The notes below the pieces were generated by a model, which saw only the letters and a program-made list of their open reading frames with translations, was not told where the DNA came from and searched no databases. The translations under genes and the position numbers were made by a program. DNA of 64,000 nt from Microbacterium pseudoresistens (GTDB lineage: Bacteria > Actinomycetota > Actinomycetes > Actinomycetales > Microbacteriaceae): contig NZ_JACCBH010000001.1 in assembly GCF_013409745.1 (NCBI RefSeq), forward strand, positions 1,364,001 through 1,428,000, written 5' to 3'. Shown piece by piece: positions 8,709 through 16,238 of this stretch; position 1 is the first letter of the stretch; every line of letters starts with the position of its first letter.

Positions 8709-10039
8709 GCGATTCCCGTCGTCGCGGGGATGCGCGGGGAGGGCTGGGAGAGCGGCAGCCGCGCCCGCACCCGGAACCCCCCGGACGGGCGCGGGCCGAT
8801 CTCGATCGTGCCGCCGGATGCCGCGGCGCGCTCGCGCATGCCCAGCTGTCCGAGCCCGCTGCGCGGAGACGGCACGGCGCGGCCGGTGTTGACGACGTCG
8901 AGCTCGACGGCATCATCGACGTAGCGCACGCGCACATCCGCCGTGGCACCGGGGCCGGCATGACGGCGGGCGTTGGTGAGAGCCTCCTGAGCGATGCGGT
9001 ACAGATTCACTGCCGACAGCGGTGCGACGGGGCTCGGCTCGCCGATCACCGCGTAGGCGGTGGGCAGGCCCGCGGCATCGGATGCCTGGGCGAGCCCGGC
9101 GATGTCGCTCACCGACACCGTGGAGGACGGCTCCTCGGCCTCGCCGCCGGGCGCGCGCAGCGTCTCGAGGATGTGGCGGAAGTCGCGGATCGCCTCGCGC
9201 GAGGACTCCTCGATGCCGCCGAGCATGGCCGTGGCGGCGTCCGGATCGCGCTCGACGATCAGCCGCGCCGCTCCCGCCTGCACGCCCATCACCGACACGT
9301 GATGGGCGACGACATCGTGCAGCTCGCGGGCGATCCGCACCCGGTCCAGGGCGACGGCCTGCGCCGCGGTGACCTCGCGTTCGCGCTCGAGCTCGGCCGT
9401 GCGCCGCTCGAGTTCGGCGCGCTGCTGCGCGTTCGCCCATGAGCGCTCCCCGAAGTAGTAGGCCCCGCCGAAGTAGAGGGCGTTGAGCAGCAGCTGCAGC
9501 ATCATGTACGCGATGTAGGGCGAGAAGGCGCCGGCGGTGACGTCGGCCTTCTCGGCCTCGCCGATCGCATCCCGGTACATGACGATGATGAGCCAGAGGA
9601 ACATCCCGAGGATGATGCCGGCGCGCACGAGCAGGGCCGCCCGTCGCTGCGCCATCCAGGCGCCCACCGTGTACAGCCCGATGAACATCGCGATGTTGCC
9701 GACGTACAGCTCGGGGATGTGCAGGGTCACGGCCACGAAGTACGCCACGGCCACGACGATCGCCACCGGTCCCGGCCAACGTCGGCGCACGGCCAGCGGC
9801 GCGGTCACGATCACGACGTAGACGAGCGCCCACCACAGCGGTGCCTGCGCATCGCCGTACAGCTGCGCGATCGACGACAGTGCGGCGCTGAGGATGCCGC
9901 CCACGAGCATCGCCGCCGCCAGGGCGAGGTCGGTGCGCCGGTCGCGGTCGGTGGGCACGCGGAGGAACGGCGCGCGGTCTGCAACCGCGGCCGCGGATGC
10001 GCGAGGCGCGTCGCCGAGGACGGGCGCGGGGGCGGACAT
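8705..10039 (-). CDS. Sensor histidine kinase, HisKA_3 family
   Basis: 444-residue membrane kinase with about six hydrophobic segments between residues 37 and 197, a short coiled coil (about 200-230, rich in Glu and Arg), then RIARELHDVVAHH with phospho-acceptor His241 and a C-terminal ATPase with GLGQLGMRERAAASGG. The ATG at 10039 was preferred over an upstream frame extension because GGTGGAGGG precedes it and the shared 23-bp element sits 32 nt upstream. It forms an operon with the response regulator at 7992-8708. Confidence 0.9.
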   Translation of the reverse strand: MSAPAPVLGDAPRASAAAVADRAPFLRVPTDRDRRTDLALAAAMLVGGILSAALSSIAQLYGDAQAPLWWALVYVVIVTAPLAVRRRWPGPVAIVVAVAYFVAVTLHIPELYVGNIAMFIGLYTVGAWMAQRRAALLVRAGIILGMFLWLIIVMYRDAIGEAEKADVTAGAFSPYIAYMMLQLLLNALYFGGAYYFGERSWANAQQRAELERRTAELEREREVTAAQAVALDRVRIARELHDVVAHHVSVMGVQAGAARLIVERDPDAATAMLGGIEESSREAIRDFRHILETLRAPGGEAEEPSSTVSVSDIAGLAQASDAAGLPTAYAVIGEPSPVAPLSAVNLYRIAQEALTNARRHAGPGATADVRVRYVDDAVELDVVNTGRAVPSPRSGLGQLGMRERAAASGGTIEIGPRPSGGFRVRARLPLSQPSPRIPATTGIA

Positions 10040-10070
10040 CCCTCCACCGTACGGCGGCGCGTCATCCCCG

Positions 10071-10093
10071 GCATCCCCCGCGCGACGGATTCC
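10071..10093 (-). promoter_or_regulatory. Second copy of shared 23-bp element
   Basis: GCATCCCCCGCG, CGA, CGGATTCC: identical to 1254-1276 at all 20 positions outside the 3-nt gap, at the same 32-nt distance upstream of the kinase start at 10039. If it is a response-regulator site, the system is autoregulated. Confidence 0.5.
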
Positions 10094-10100
10094 AAGATTA

Positions 10101-10134
10101 CTTGTTATTGACAATCATGCTTGCTTATAACAAG
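10101..10134. promoter_or_regulatory. Palindromic operator upstream of VOC/HxlR operon
   Basis: Perfect 8-bp arms CTTGTTAT (10101-10108) and ATAACAAG (10127-10134) in an AT-rich island that stands out from the surrounding GC-rich DNA. A TTGACA box at 10108-10113 overlaps the left arm. A second nested dyad (GCTTG/CAAGC) lies in the right half. This is probably where the HxlR-type regulator encoded two genes downstream binds. Confidence 0.6.
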
Positions 10135-10163
10135 CTTAAGGACATTCAGACAAAGGAGTTCTC

Positions 10164-10577
10164 ATGTCGACGGTGTTCGTCAGCCTGCCCAGTTCCGACC
10201 TCGAACGCAGCAAGGCGTTCTATGCGGCGCTCGGATGCGAGATCAATTCCGCGTTCACCGACGAGAACGCGGCGTGCATCGTGTGGAGCGACGAGCTGTG
10301 TTTCATGGTGCTCACGCGCGAGTTCTTCGGCACCTTCACCGACAAGACCCTCATCGATCCGCGCCATCAGACGCAGATGTCGATCGGGTTCAGCCGCGAC
10401 TCCCGCGATGACGTCGATGCGATCGTGGAGAAGGGCCTTGCGGCCGGCGGCAGCGAACCCAAGCCCGCGCAGGACAACGGATTCATGTACGCGCGCGACC
10501 TCGACGACCCCGACGGCAACTCGCTCGGGTTCATGCACATGGACGACACCGTGCCGGGGCCGGGCTCGGCGGCCTGA
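10164..10577 (+). CDS. VOC-family (glyoxalase-like) protein
   Basis: 137-residue protein of the vicinal oxygen chelate superfamily. It has the entry strand FVSLPSSDLERSKAFYAALGC, a central loop and the exit strand RDLDDPDGNSLGFMHMD with the usual DPDGN turn. Such proteins are small metalloenzymes or ligand-binding resistance proteins; the substrate is unknown. AAGGAG lies ahead of the ATG at 10164. It is the first gene of a three-gene operon with HxlR and a DHFR-like reductase, behind a palindromic operator. Confidence 0.85.
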   Translation: MSTVFVSLPSSDLERSKAFYAALGCEINSAFTDENAACIVWSDELCFMVLTREFFGTFTDKTLIDPRHQTQMSIGFSRDSRDDVDAIVEKGLAAGGSEPKPAQDNGFMYARDLDDPDGNSLGFMHMDDTVPGPGSAA

Positions 10578-10578
10578 C

Positions 10579-11271
10579 ATGCCCCGGCGCAGCTACGGCC
10601 AGTACTGCGGACTGACCACGGCGGTCGAGCTCGTCGGCGAGCGATGGGCGCTGCTCATCGTGCGCGACCTGCTCGTCGGACCGCGCCGGTACACCGATCT
10701 CAAGCAGGGCCTGCCGCGCATCCCCACCAACATCCTGTCGGCGCGGCTGAAGGAACTGCAGGAGGCGGAGGTCGTGCAGCGGGTGCCGGTGTCCGGCGGA
10801 GTGGTCTACGAACTGACGCCGTACGGGCGGGCCCTCGAACCGATCATGCTCGCACTCGGACGGTGGGGGTTCCAGGCGATGGGCGAGCCCGCGCCCGCCG
10901 ACGTGGTCACTCCGGACTCGCTCACGATGGCGCTGCGCACCTCATTCGTCGCGGAGCGGGCCGTGGATGCCGACATCGAGCTGCACGTCGGAGACATCGC
11001 GCTGCGCGTCATCGTGCAGCGCGGCGAGCTGCGGATCGCGCAGATCGCCCCTCCCGCCCCTCCCGTCGGCGGCGAGACGCCTTCCGGCGAGCCGGAGGCG
11101 GTGATCGTCGCCGGCCCGGGCATCCGCACCCTCATCGCCGGCGAGGTGACGCCGGCCGAGGCGATCGCGCAGGATCTCGTCGCCGTCGTGCGCGGCGACG
11201 CCACCGCGCTCGACGACTTCGCCCGCACTTTCCGCATCGCACCCATCGACACCGAAGGAATCGCATCATGA
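10579..11271 (+). CDS. HxlR-family transcriptional regulator
   Basis: 230-residue regulator. The N-terminal ~100 residues are a winged helix of the MarR-like HxlR family (YCGLTTAVELVGERWALLIV, RDLLVGPRRYTDLKQ, LSARLKELQEAEVV). The remaining ~120 residues form an extension with an SCP2-like look, seen in a subset of actinobacterial HxlR proteins. HxlR proteins often sense reactive electrophiles or redox stress. The ATG at 10579 is 1 nt after the VOC stop. It probably controls its own operon through the AT-rich palindrome at 10101-10134. No conserved Cys cluster is obvious beyond the N-terminal YCG. Confidence 0.85.
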   Translation: MPRRSYGQYCGLTTAVELVGERWALLIVRDLLVGPRRYTDLKQGLPRIPTNILSARLKELQEAEVVQRVPVSGGVVYELTPYGRALEPIMLALGRWGFQAMGEPAPADVVTPDSLTMALRTSFVAERAVDADIELHVGDIALRVIVQRGELRIAQIAPPAPPVGGETPSGEPEAVIVAGPGIRTLIAGEVTPAEAIAQDLVAVVRGDATALDDFARTFRIAPIDTEGIAS

Positions 11272-11891
11272 CCGGACGCCTCATCATCGACCTGTTCACC
11301 ACGCTCGACGGCGTCGCCCAGGCGCCGGGCGGCCCCGAGGAGGACACTGACGGCGCGTTCCCCTTCGGCGGATGGCAGGCGCCGCTGCCCGACGAGGCCG
11401 TCGGCCGCTGGGTCACGGAGGGCATGGAGACGCTCGACGCGCTCCTGCTCGGCCGGCGCACCTACGACATCTTCGCCGGGTACTGGCCGCACCACACCAC
11501 CGGGGAGGAGGGATGGATCGGGCAGCTGTTCGACCGCGTGCCCAAGTACGTCGCCTCCCGAGACGCCGGCATCCCCCTGGACTGGCAGGGGTCGAGCAGG
11601 GTGGGCGCGGATCTGGCCTCCGAGGTCGCGGGGATGCGCGAGCGCCACCGTGACGTGCACGTGATCGGCAGCGTCGATCTCGCACAGACGCTCCTCGCCG
11701 AGCAGCTCTTCGACGTGCTCCAGCTCTGGGTCTACCCGGTCGTGCTCGGCCGCGGCAAGAAGGTGTTTCCCGACGGCGCTGCGCCGGGGAACCTGCGGCT
11801 CCTTCGCGCTGAGAGCGGGGAGAACGGTGTGGTGAGTCTGCAGTACGCGCCCGCCTCCGGAACGGTGCGCACCGGAACCATGGGCGGGTGA
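11268..11891 (+). CDS. Dihydrofolate reductase-family protein (RibD C-terminal type)
   Basis: 207-residue NADPH-dependent reductase-like protein. It has the N-terminal strand LIIDLFTTLDGVAQ, LLLGRRTYDIFAGYWP, VIGSVDLAQTLL and a late strand LWVYPVVLGRGKKVF, all typical of the RibD_C/YyaP group. These are generally uncharacterised reductases rather than true folate enzymes. The ATG at 11268 overlaps the HxlR stop. Co-transcription with HxlR and VOC genes suggests an inducible detoxification operon. Confidence 0.85.
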   Translation: MTGRLIIDLFTTLDGVAQAPGGPEEDTDGAFPFGGWQAPLPDEAVGRWVTEGMETLDALLLGRRTYDIFAGYWPHHTTGEEGWIGQLFDRVPKYVASRDAGIPLDWQGSSRVGADLASEVAGMRERHRDVHVIGSVDLAQTLLAEQLFDVLQLWVYPVVLGRGKKVFPDGAAPGNLRLLRAESGENGVVSLQYAPASGTVRTGTMGG

Positions 11892-11904
11892 CGCCTCGGA
11901 GCGG

Positions 11905-12750
11905 TCAGGCGAAGATCATCGGCATGTCATCATCGTCGTCCGCGGCTCCGAAGTCGAGGTCGACGGCGACGGGGACGTGGTCGCTGGGTTGTTCGCCCTT
12001 GCGCTCCTCGCGATGGATGGATGCACCGGTCACCGCATCCGACAGCGCGCGCGACCCGAGCACGAAGTCGATGCGCACGCCCTCGTTGCGGGGGAACTTG
12101 AGGCGCTGGTAGTCCCAGTACGTGAAGCCCTCGGGGATGAGCGGGCGGACGACGTCGGTGAGCCCGGCGTCCTGGAACGCGAAGAACGCCTGCCTCTCCT
12201 CGGGGGAGACGTGCGTGGAGACGCCCTCGACGATGTCGGGGTCGCCGTTGTCCTCGGGGAACGGGATGATGTTGAAGTCGCCCACGAGTGCCAGGGGGAG
12301 GTCGGGGGTCTTCTGCAGCTCGGCGGCCGTGGCCCGGCGCAGCTCGTCGAGCCAGTGCAGCTTGTACGCGTAGTGCGGGTCGCCGAGGGCGCGGCCGTTG
12401 GGCACGTACAGGCTCCACACCTTCACCCCGTCGACCGTGGCGCTCAGCGCGCGGGCCTCGAGCGGAGCATCCGGCCCGTCATGCCCCTTCGCGAAGCCGG
12501 GCTGGCCGGCGAACGACGTCTCGACGTCGGTCATCGGCAGGCGGCTGGCGATCGCGACGCCGTTCCACTGGTTCAACCCGTGGGCCTCGACGTGGTAGCC
12601 GGCCTCTTCGAACGGCGCGTAGGGGAATTGCTCCGGCTTGCACTTGATCTCCTGCAGCGCGAGCACATCGATGTCTTCACGGACGGCGAAGTCGACGGCG
12701 CGGGCGACGCGAGTGCGGATGGAGTTGATGTTCCAGGTGGCCAAGCGCAT
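11905..12750 (-). CDS. xthA: Exodeoxyribonuclease III
   Basis: 281-residue AP endonuclease/3'-5' exonuclease of base-excision repair. Motifs: LATWNINSIR, ALQEIKCKPEQFP (metal-binding Glu), LVGDFNIIP, WDYQ and a C-terminal SDHVPVAVDL with the catalytic Asp-His. The ATG at 12750 is preceded by TAGGCT and six bases, the leaderless arrangement seen repeatedly in this window. Full length for the family. Confidence 0.93.
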   Translation of the reverse strand: MRLATWNINSIRTRVARAVDFAVREDIDVLALQEIKCKPEQFPYAPFEEAGYHVEAHGLNQWNGVAIASRLPMTDVETSFAGQPGFAKGHDGPDAPLEARALSATVDGVKVWSLYVPNGRALGDPHYAYKLHWLDELRRATAAELQKTPDLPLALVGDFNIIPFPEDNGDPDIVEGVSTHVSPEERQAFFAFQDAGLTDVVRPLIPEGFTYWDYQRLKFPRNEGVRIDFVLGSRALSDAVTGASIHREERKGEQPSDHVPVAVDLDFGAADDDDDMPMIFA

Positions 12751-12803
12751 GCCACCAGCCTAGTTTCGCCCGCCGACATCCCCTGCACGGGGGGGCGAGG
12801 GGG

Positions 12804-13346
12804 TCAGCGCTCGTCGGGATCGGCGGTGCCGGTGAGGATGCCGCGGGCCAGCGCGTGGAAGTGGCGGTTGAAGCCGAGCACGGCGGGCGTCTCGTCGCCG
12901 TCGAGGTCGAGCCGCTCCACGTCGAGCGCGTCGACGGTGAAGAAGTAGCGATGCACGCCCGTGCCCGCCGGCGGGGCGGATCCGATGTAGCGGCGCAGGC
13001 GCGCCTCGTTCGGCAGCACCAGCGCGCCCTCCGGCAGCGAGCCCGGTTCGCCGTCACCCGCGCCCGCCTCCAGCGAGCGGACGTCGGCGGGGATGTTCGC
13101 CACGGCCCAGTGCCAGTAGCCGGAGCCGGTGGGCGCATCCGGGTCGAAGCACGACACCGCGAAGCTCTTGGTCCCCGCGGGCGGCTCGCCCCACTCCAGG
13201 GCGGGGGAGCGATCCTCGCCGCCGCGCGAGGACGACCATGCCCAGACGGGCATCCGGGCGCCGTCCGCCAGGTCGGGGCTGGTCACCTCCAGCGGGACGA
13301 ACTCGCGCAGACGGGCGAGCTGGGCATACGGGTCGTAGTCGAACAC
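12804..13346 (-). CDS. YbhB/YbcL-family Raf kinase inhibitor-like protein
   Basis: 180-residue phosphatidylethanolamine-binding-protein fold. It shows SPDLADGARMP, SFAVSCFDPDAPTGSGYWHW (the ligand-site DPDxP and HW) and a C-terminal DGDETPAVLGFNRHFHALA. The biological role in bacteria is not established. GTG start at 13346 with GGAGGAGG upstream. Monocistronic, between xthA and divergent pyrE. Confidence 0.85.
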   Translation of the reverse strand: MFDYDPYAQLARLREFVPLEVTSPDLADGARMPVWAWSSSRGGEDRSPALEWGEPPAGTKSFAVSCFDPDAPTGSGYWHWAVANIPADVRSLEAGAGDGEPGSLPEGALVLPNEARLRRYIGSAPPAGTGVHRYFFTVDALDVERLDLDGDETPAVLGFNRHFHALARGILTGTADPDER

Positions 13347-13451
13347 GATGAGCCTCCTCCGGTGCGTTCGTCATCGGGCACCTCCTCCCACGCTATGCCG
13401 TTCGGCGTCGATCGGGGCCGATCCGCTCCGTTCCGCGCGGATGCGTCGGCC

Positions 13452-13457
13452 TAGACT
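13452..13457 (+). promoter_or_regulatory. -10 element of leaderless pyrE promoter
   Basis: TAGACT followed by exactly 6 nt and the GTG at 13464. The spacing places the transcription start at or next to the start codon, which is why that GTG is preferred over the ATG at 13467. Confidence 0.6.
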
Positions 13458-13463
13458 GAAGCC

Positions 13464-14036
13464 GTGATGCTCAGCACCCCCGAACTCGAAGCCGACCGTC
13501 AGAACCTCATCGGCCTCATCAAGGCCGAGGCCGTCTTCCACGGCGACTTCACCCTCTCCAGCGGCAAGAAGGCGACGTACTACGTCGACATGCGCCGTCT
13601 CACGCTCGATCACCGCGCCGCGCCTGCGATCGGCCGCATCATGCGCGACCTCATCGGCGACCTCGACGCCGTCGCCGTCGGCGGGCTCACGCTGGGCGCC
13701 GACCCGATCGCCAACGCCGTCATGCACGCCTCGGCGGACAGCCTCGATCCGCTCGACGCGTTCGTCGTGCGCAAGGAGCCCAAGGACCACGGCCGCGGTC
13801 GCCAGGTGGAGGGCGCCGAGGTCAAGGGCAAGCGCGTCGTCGTGCTCGAAGACACCTCCACCACCGGGCAGTCCGCGCTCAAGGCCGTCGAGGTGCTGCG
13901 TCGCGAAGGCGCCGAGGTGCTCGCCGTCGCCGTGATCGTGGACCGCAAGACCGGCGCGCAGGCGGCGGTCGAGGCCGCGGGCCTGCAGTGGCGGGCGGCG
14001 ATCGATCTCGACGACCTCGGCCTCGACCCGCAGTGA
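13464..14036 (+). CDS. pyrE: Orotate phosphoribosyltransferase
   Basis: 190-residue enzyme of pyrimidine synthesis: orotate plus PRPP gives OMP. LSSGKKATYYVDMRRLTLDH and the PRPP-binding loop VVVLEDTSTTGQSALKAVE are clear. Length is normal. It is the first of two genes; the ROK kinase gene follows after 20 nt. Other pyr genes are not in the window. Confidence 0.93.
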   Translation: MMLSTPELEADRQNLIGLIKAEAVFHGDFTLSSGKKATYYVDMRRLTLDHRAAPAIGRIMRDLIGDLDAVAVGGLTLGADPIANAVMHASADSLDPLDAFVVRKEPKDHGRGRQVEGAEVKGKRVVVLEDTSTTGQSALKAVEVLRREGAEVLAVAVIVDRKTGAQAAVEAAGLQWRAAIDLDDLGLDPQ

Positions 14037-14056
14037 TCCCGGCGGAGCCGACTCCC

Positions 14057-14959
14057 ATGACTCGGATCGCCCTCGCCGTCGACGTCGGCGGCACGAAGCT
14101 CGAAGCCGCCCTCGTCCTCGACGATGGCACCCTCGTCGAGGGCTCACGCAGCCGCCGCGAGACCGGCAGGGCGGCCACCGCGGGAGACCTCGACGATGCC
14201 CTCGCCGAGGTCCTCGCGCATGCGCTCTCCCGCCTGCCGGAGGAGGCCGATCTCGTCGGCGCAGGCATCGGCAGCGCCGGGCCCGTGGACCGCCACACCG
14301 GTGCCATCTTCCCCGTCAACATGCCGCTCGCGCGCGGCTACGGGCTGGCGGACGCCGTGACGCGCACGGCATCCGGCATCCTCGGCCGCGAGATCCGCGC
14401 CGTGTTCGGGCACGATGGGGGCGCGCTCGCTCTCGCAGAGTCGTGGCTCGGTGCCACGCGCGATGCCAGGGCGTCGCTGTCGATCGTGGTGTCGACCGGG
14501 GTCGGCGGCGGGTTCGTCATGGACGGGCGGTACGTGCCCGGCGCGACCGGCAACGCCGGGCATCTCGGTCAGGTGCGCCGCGGGGCAGGGCTCACCCTCG
14601 AAGAGATCGCCTCGGGGCCGGCGAGCGCCTCATGGGCGCAGTCGCAGGGATGGCGCGGCGCGACCGGTGAGGATCTGGCGCGCGACGCCGCGAGCGGCGA
14701 TGCGATCGCACGGGCGGCGATCGAGCGCTCGGCGCGCGCGGTCGGCGAGGCGCTGGCGGATGCCGCGACCCTCGTCGACCTCGACGTCATCGCGATCGGC
14801 GGAGGGTTCTCGCGGGTGTCGGACGACTACATCGACCTCGTGCACGCCGCGCTGACCGAGACGGCGGCCCACGAGTACTCGCGGCGGACGCGCGTCGTGC
14901 GGTCGAGCCTCGGCGACGAGGGCCCGCTCATCGGCGCGGCCGCGTTCGTGCTCCGCTGA
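14057..14959 (+). CDS. ROK-family sugar kinase-like protein lacking the zinc cysteines
   Basis: 300-residue ROK protein. The phosphate loop ALAVDVGGTKLEAAL opens it, a GHDGGALALAES segment keeps the catalytic Asp, and GVGGGFVMDGRYVPGATGNAGHLGQV is the adenosine-binding region. Classic ROK glucokinases carry a CxCGxxGCxE zinc site right after GHxx; here this stretch has no cysteine at all. Substrate is therefore uncertain (sugar or amino-sugar kinase). ATG at 14057. Confidence 0.82.
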   Translation: MTRIALAVDVGGTKLEAALVLDDGTLVEGSRSRRETGRAATAGDLDDALAEVLAHALSRLPEEADLVGAGIGSAGPVDRHTGAIFPVNMPLARGYGLADAVTRTASGILGREIRAVFGHDGGALALAESWLGATRDARASLSIVVSTGVGGGFVMDGRYVPGATGNAGHLGQVRRGAGLTLEEIASGPASASWAQSQGWRGATGEDLARDAASGDAIARAAIERSARAVGEALADAATLVDLDVIAIGGGFSRVSDDYIDLVHAALTETAAHEYSRRTRVVRSSLGDEGPLIGAAAFVLR

Positions 14960-14970
14960 CCGCGCGATGC

Positions 14971-15193
14971 GGTACAGATGGCGCGGTACGAATGGCTGAG
15001 TGCCACCGCTCGACGCCGGACGAATGGCTGAGTGTCACCGCGCCTCGCGGTACAGATGGCTGAGTCGGAAGGCGGAAACGGGCCGATCGGGTGCCCGAGC
15101 GGCCGAATCCGACGGATCGGTCAGCCATCCGTACCCGAGGGGGATGGCGGGGTTCAGCCATCCGTCCCGAGAGGGGTGATGGCGCTCAGCCAT
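14971..15193. repeat. Cluster of ATGGCTGAG repeats, three direct then three inverted
   Basis: Direct copies of ATGGCTGAG at 14992-15000, 15024-15032 and 15056-15064, with a partial GGTACAGATGGC at 14971-14982. Inverted copies (TCAGCCAT) are at 15121-15128, 15154-15161 and 15185-15193. Flanks are also conserved: GGTACAGATGGCTGAG on one side, TCAGCCATCCGTACC on the other, so the extended unit is near GGTACRGATGGCTGAG. It lies between convergent genes. A related cluster is at 34860-35062. Confidence 0.8.
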
Positions 15194-15207
15194 CCGGGAC
15201 GATCGCC

Positions 15208-15360
15208 TCAGCGGTGGTCGTCTTCGTCCCAGGGACCCTGCCACCACGGACCACGGCCGTCACCGCGGTCTCGGCGACTGCGCACCAGCTGCACGATCCA
15301 GATCGTCAGCGCGGCGAGGCCGATGACGAAGGCGACCCAGAGAATCGGCGAGGTGCTCAT
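15208..15360 (-). CDS. Small single-pass membrane protein
   Basis: 50-residue protein: a hydrophobic helix (ILWVAFVIGLAALTIWIVQLV) at about residues 5-25, a basic stop-transfer RSRRDRGDGRG, then GPWWQGPWDEDDHR rich in Trp and acid. The start at 15360 is an ATG a few bases upstream of the HAD gene end, so it lies downstream of and in the same direction as the HAD gene at 15365-16165. Function unknown; it has the layout of PLD-nuclease N-terminal-like or small envelope proteins. Confidence 0.6.
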   Translation of the reverse strand: MSTSPILWVAFVIGLAALTIWIVQLVRSRRDRGDGRGPWWQGPWDEDDHR

Positions 15361-15364
15361 GGCG

Positions 15365-16165
15365 TCATTCTCCTCCGGGCGCCGCGTCCACGCCGCCGAC
15401 GAGGTCGATGACGCCGCCGACGATCTCATCCGGACGGAACGGATACTTCTCGATCTCGCGCTGATCGCTGATGCCGCTGAGCACGAGGACCGTGTGCAGG
15501 CCCGCCTCGATGCCTGCGACGATGTCGGTGTCCATCCGGTCGCCGATCATCCCGGTCTTCTTCGAATGCGCGCCGATCTTGTTCAGCGCCGAGCGGAACA
15601 TCATCGGGTTCGGCTTGCCCACCACGTACGGCTCGCGCCCGGTGGCCTTGGTGATGAGCGCCGCGATCGCGCCCGTGGCCGGCAGCGGTCCGTCGGCGCT
15701 GGGGCCGGTCGCATCGGGGTTGGTGACGATGAACCGGGCGCCGTCGGTGATCAGCCGGATGGCCTTGGTGATCGCCTCGAACGAGTAGTTGCGGGTCTCG
15801 CCCACGACGACGAAGTCGGGATCGGTCTCGGTCATGATGAACCCGGCCTCGTGCAGCGCCGTGAGGATGCCCGCCTCGCCGATGACGAAGGCCGAACCGC
15901 CCGGCTGCTGCTGCGCGAGGAAGGATGCCGTGGCCAGCGCCGAGGTCCAGATGCGGTCCTCGGGCACGCGCAGACCGCTCGCGCGCAGTCGTGCGGAGAG
16001 GTCGCGCGCGGTGAAGATCGAGTTGTTCGTGAGCACGAGGTAGGGCACCCCGTCGCGCTCCCAGCCCGCGAGCAGCTCGGCGGCCCCTGGCAGCGCGTCG
16101 TTCTCGTGGACGAGCACGCCGTCCATGTCGGTGAGCCAGCATTCGATGTCGGAGCGATCGGCCAT
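15365..16165 (-). CDS. HAD-IIA family phosphatase (NagD-like)
   Basis: 266-residue haloacid dehalogenase hydrolase. Nucleophile motif WLTDMDGVLVHEN, motif II LTNNS, and motif IV GDRMDTDIVAGIEAG. The C2-type cap between them fits the NagD/p-nitrophenylphosphatase group, which hydrolyse small phosphate esters. Upstream of the ATG at 16165 stands TAGGCT-6 nt, a leaderless signature. The small membrane gene at 15208-15360 follows in the same operon. Confidence 0.88.
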   Translation of the reverse strand: MADRSDIECWLTDMDGVLVHENDALPGAAELLAGWERDGVPYLVLTNNSIFTARDLSARLRASGLRVPEDRIWTSALATASFLAQQQPGGSAFVIGEAGILTALHEAGFIMTETDPDFVVVGETRNYSFEAITKAIRLITDGARFIVTNPDATGPSADGPLPATGAIAALITKATGREPYVVGKPNPMMFRSALNKIGAHSKKTGMIGDRMDTDIVAGIEAGLHTVLVLSGISDQREIEKYPFRPDEIVGGVIDLVGGVDAAPGGE

Positions 16166-16238
16166 GCCCTCAGCCTAGAGCCGGCACCTGAACGGCAGGG
16201 GGCGAGAATAGCCTGATCGCAGAGCGGCGACGTCGCGC

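Noticed and set aside
11905..12948. Plus-strand frame of ~320 codons opposite xthA
   Set aside because: Antisense shadow without any domain; the minus strand encodes a complete exonuclease III.
14960..15207. ATGGCTGAG copies as starts of short peptides (Met-Ala-Glu)
   Set aside because: None of the copies has a ribosome site, frames end within about 25 codons, and the inverted copies cannot be explained by translation.
14960..15207. CRISPR array
   Set aside because: The ~32-bp spacing is suggestive, but repeats are only 9-16 bp, switch orientation, and no cas genes occur in the window.
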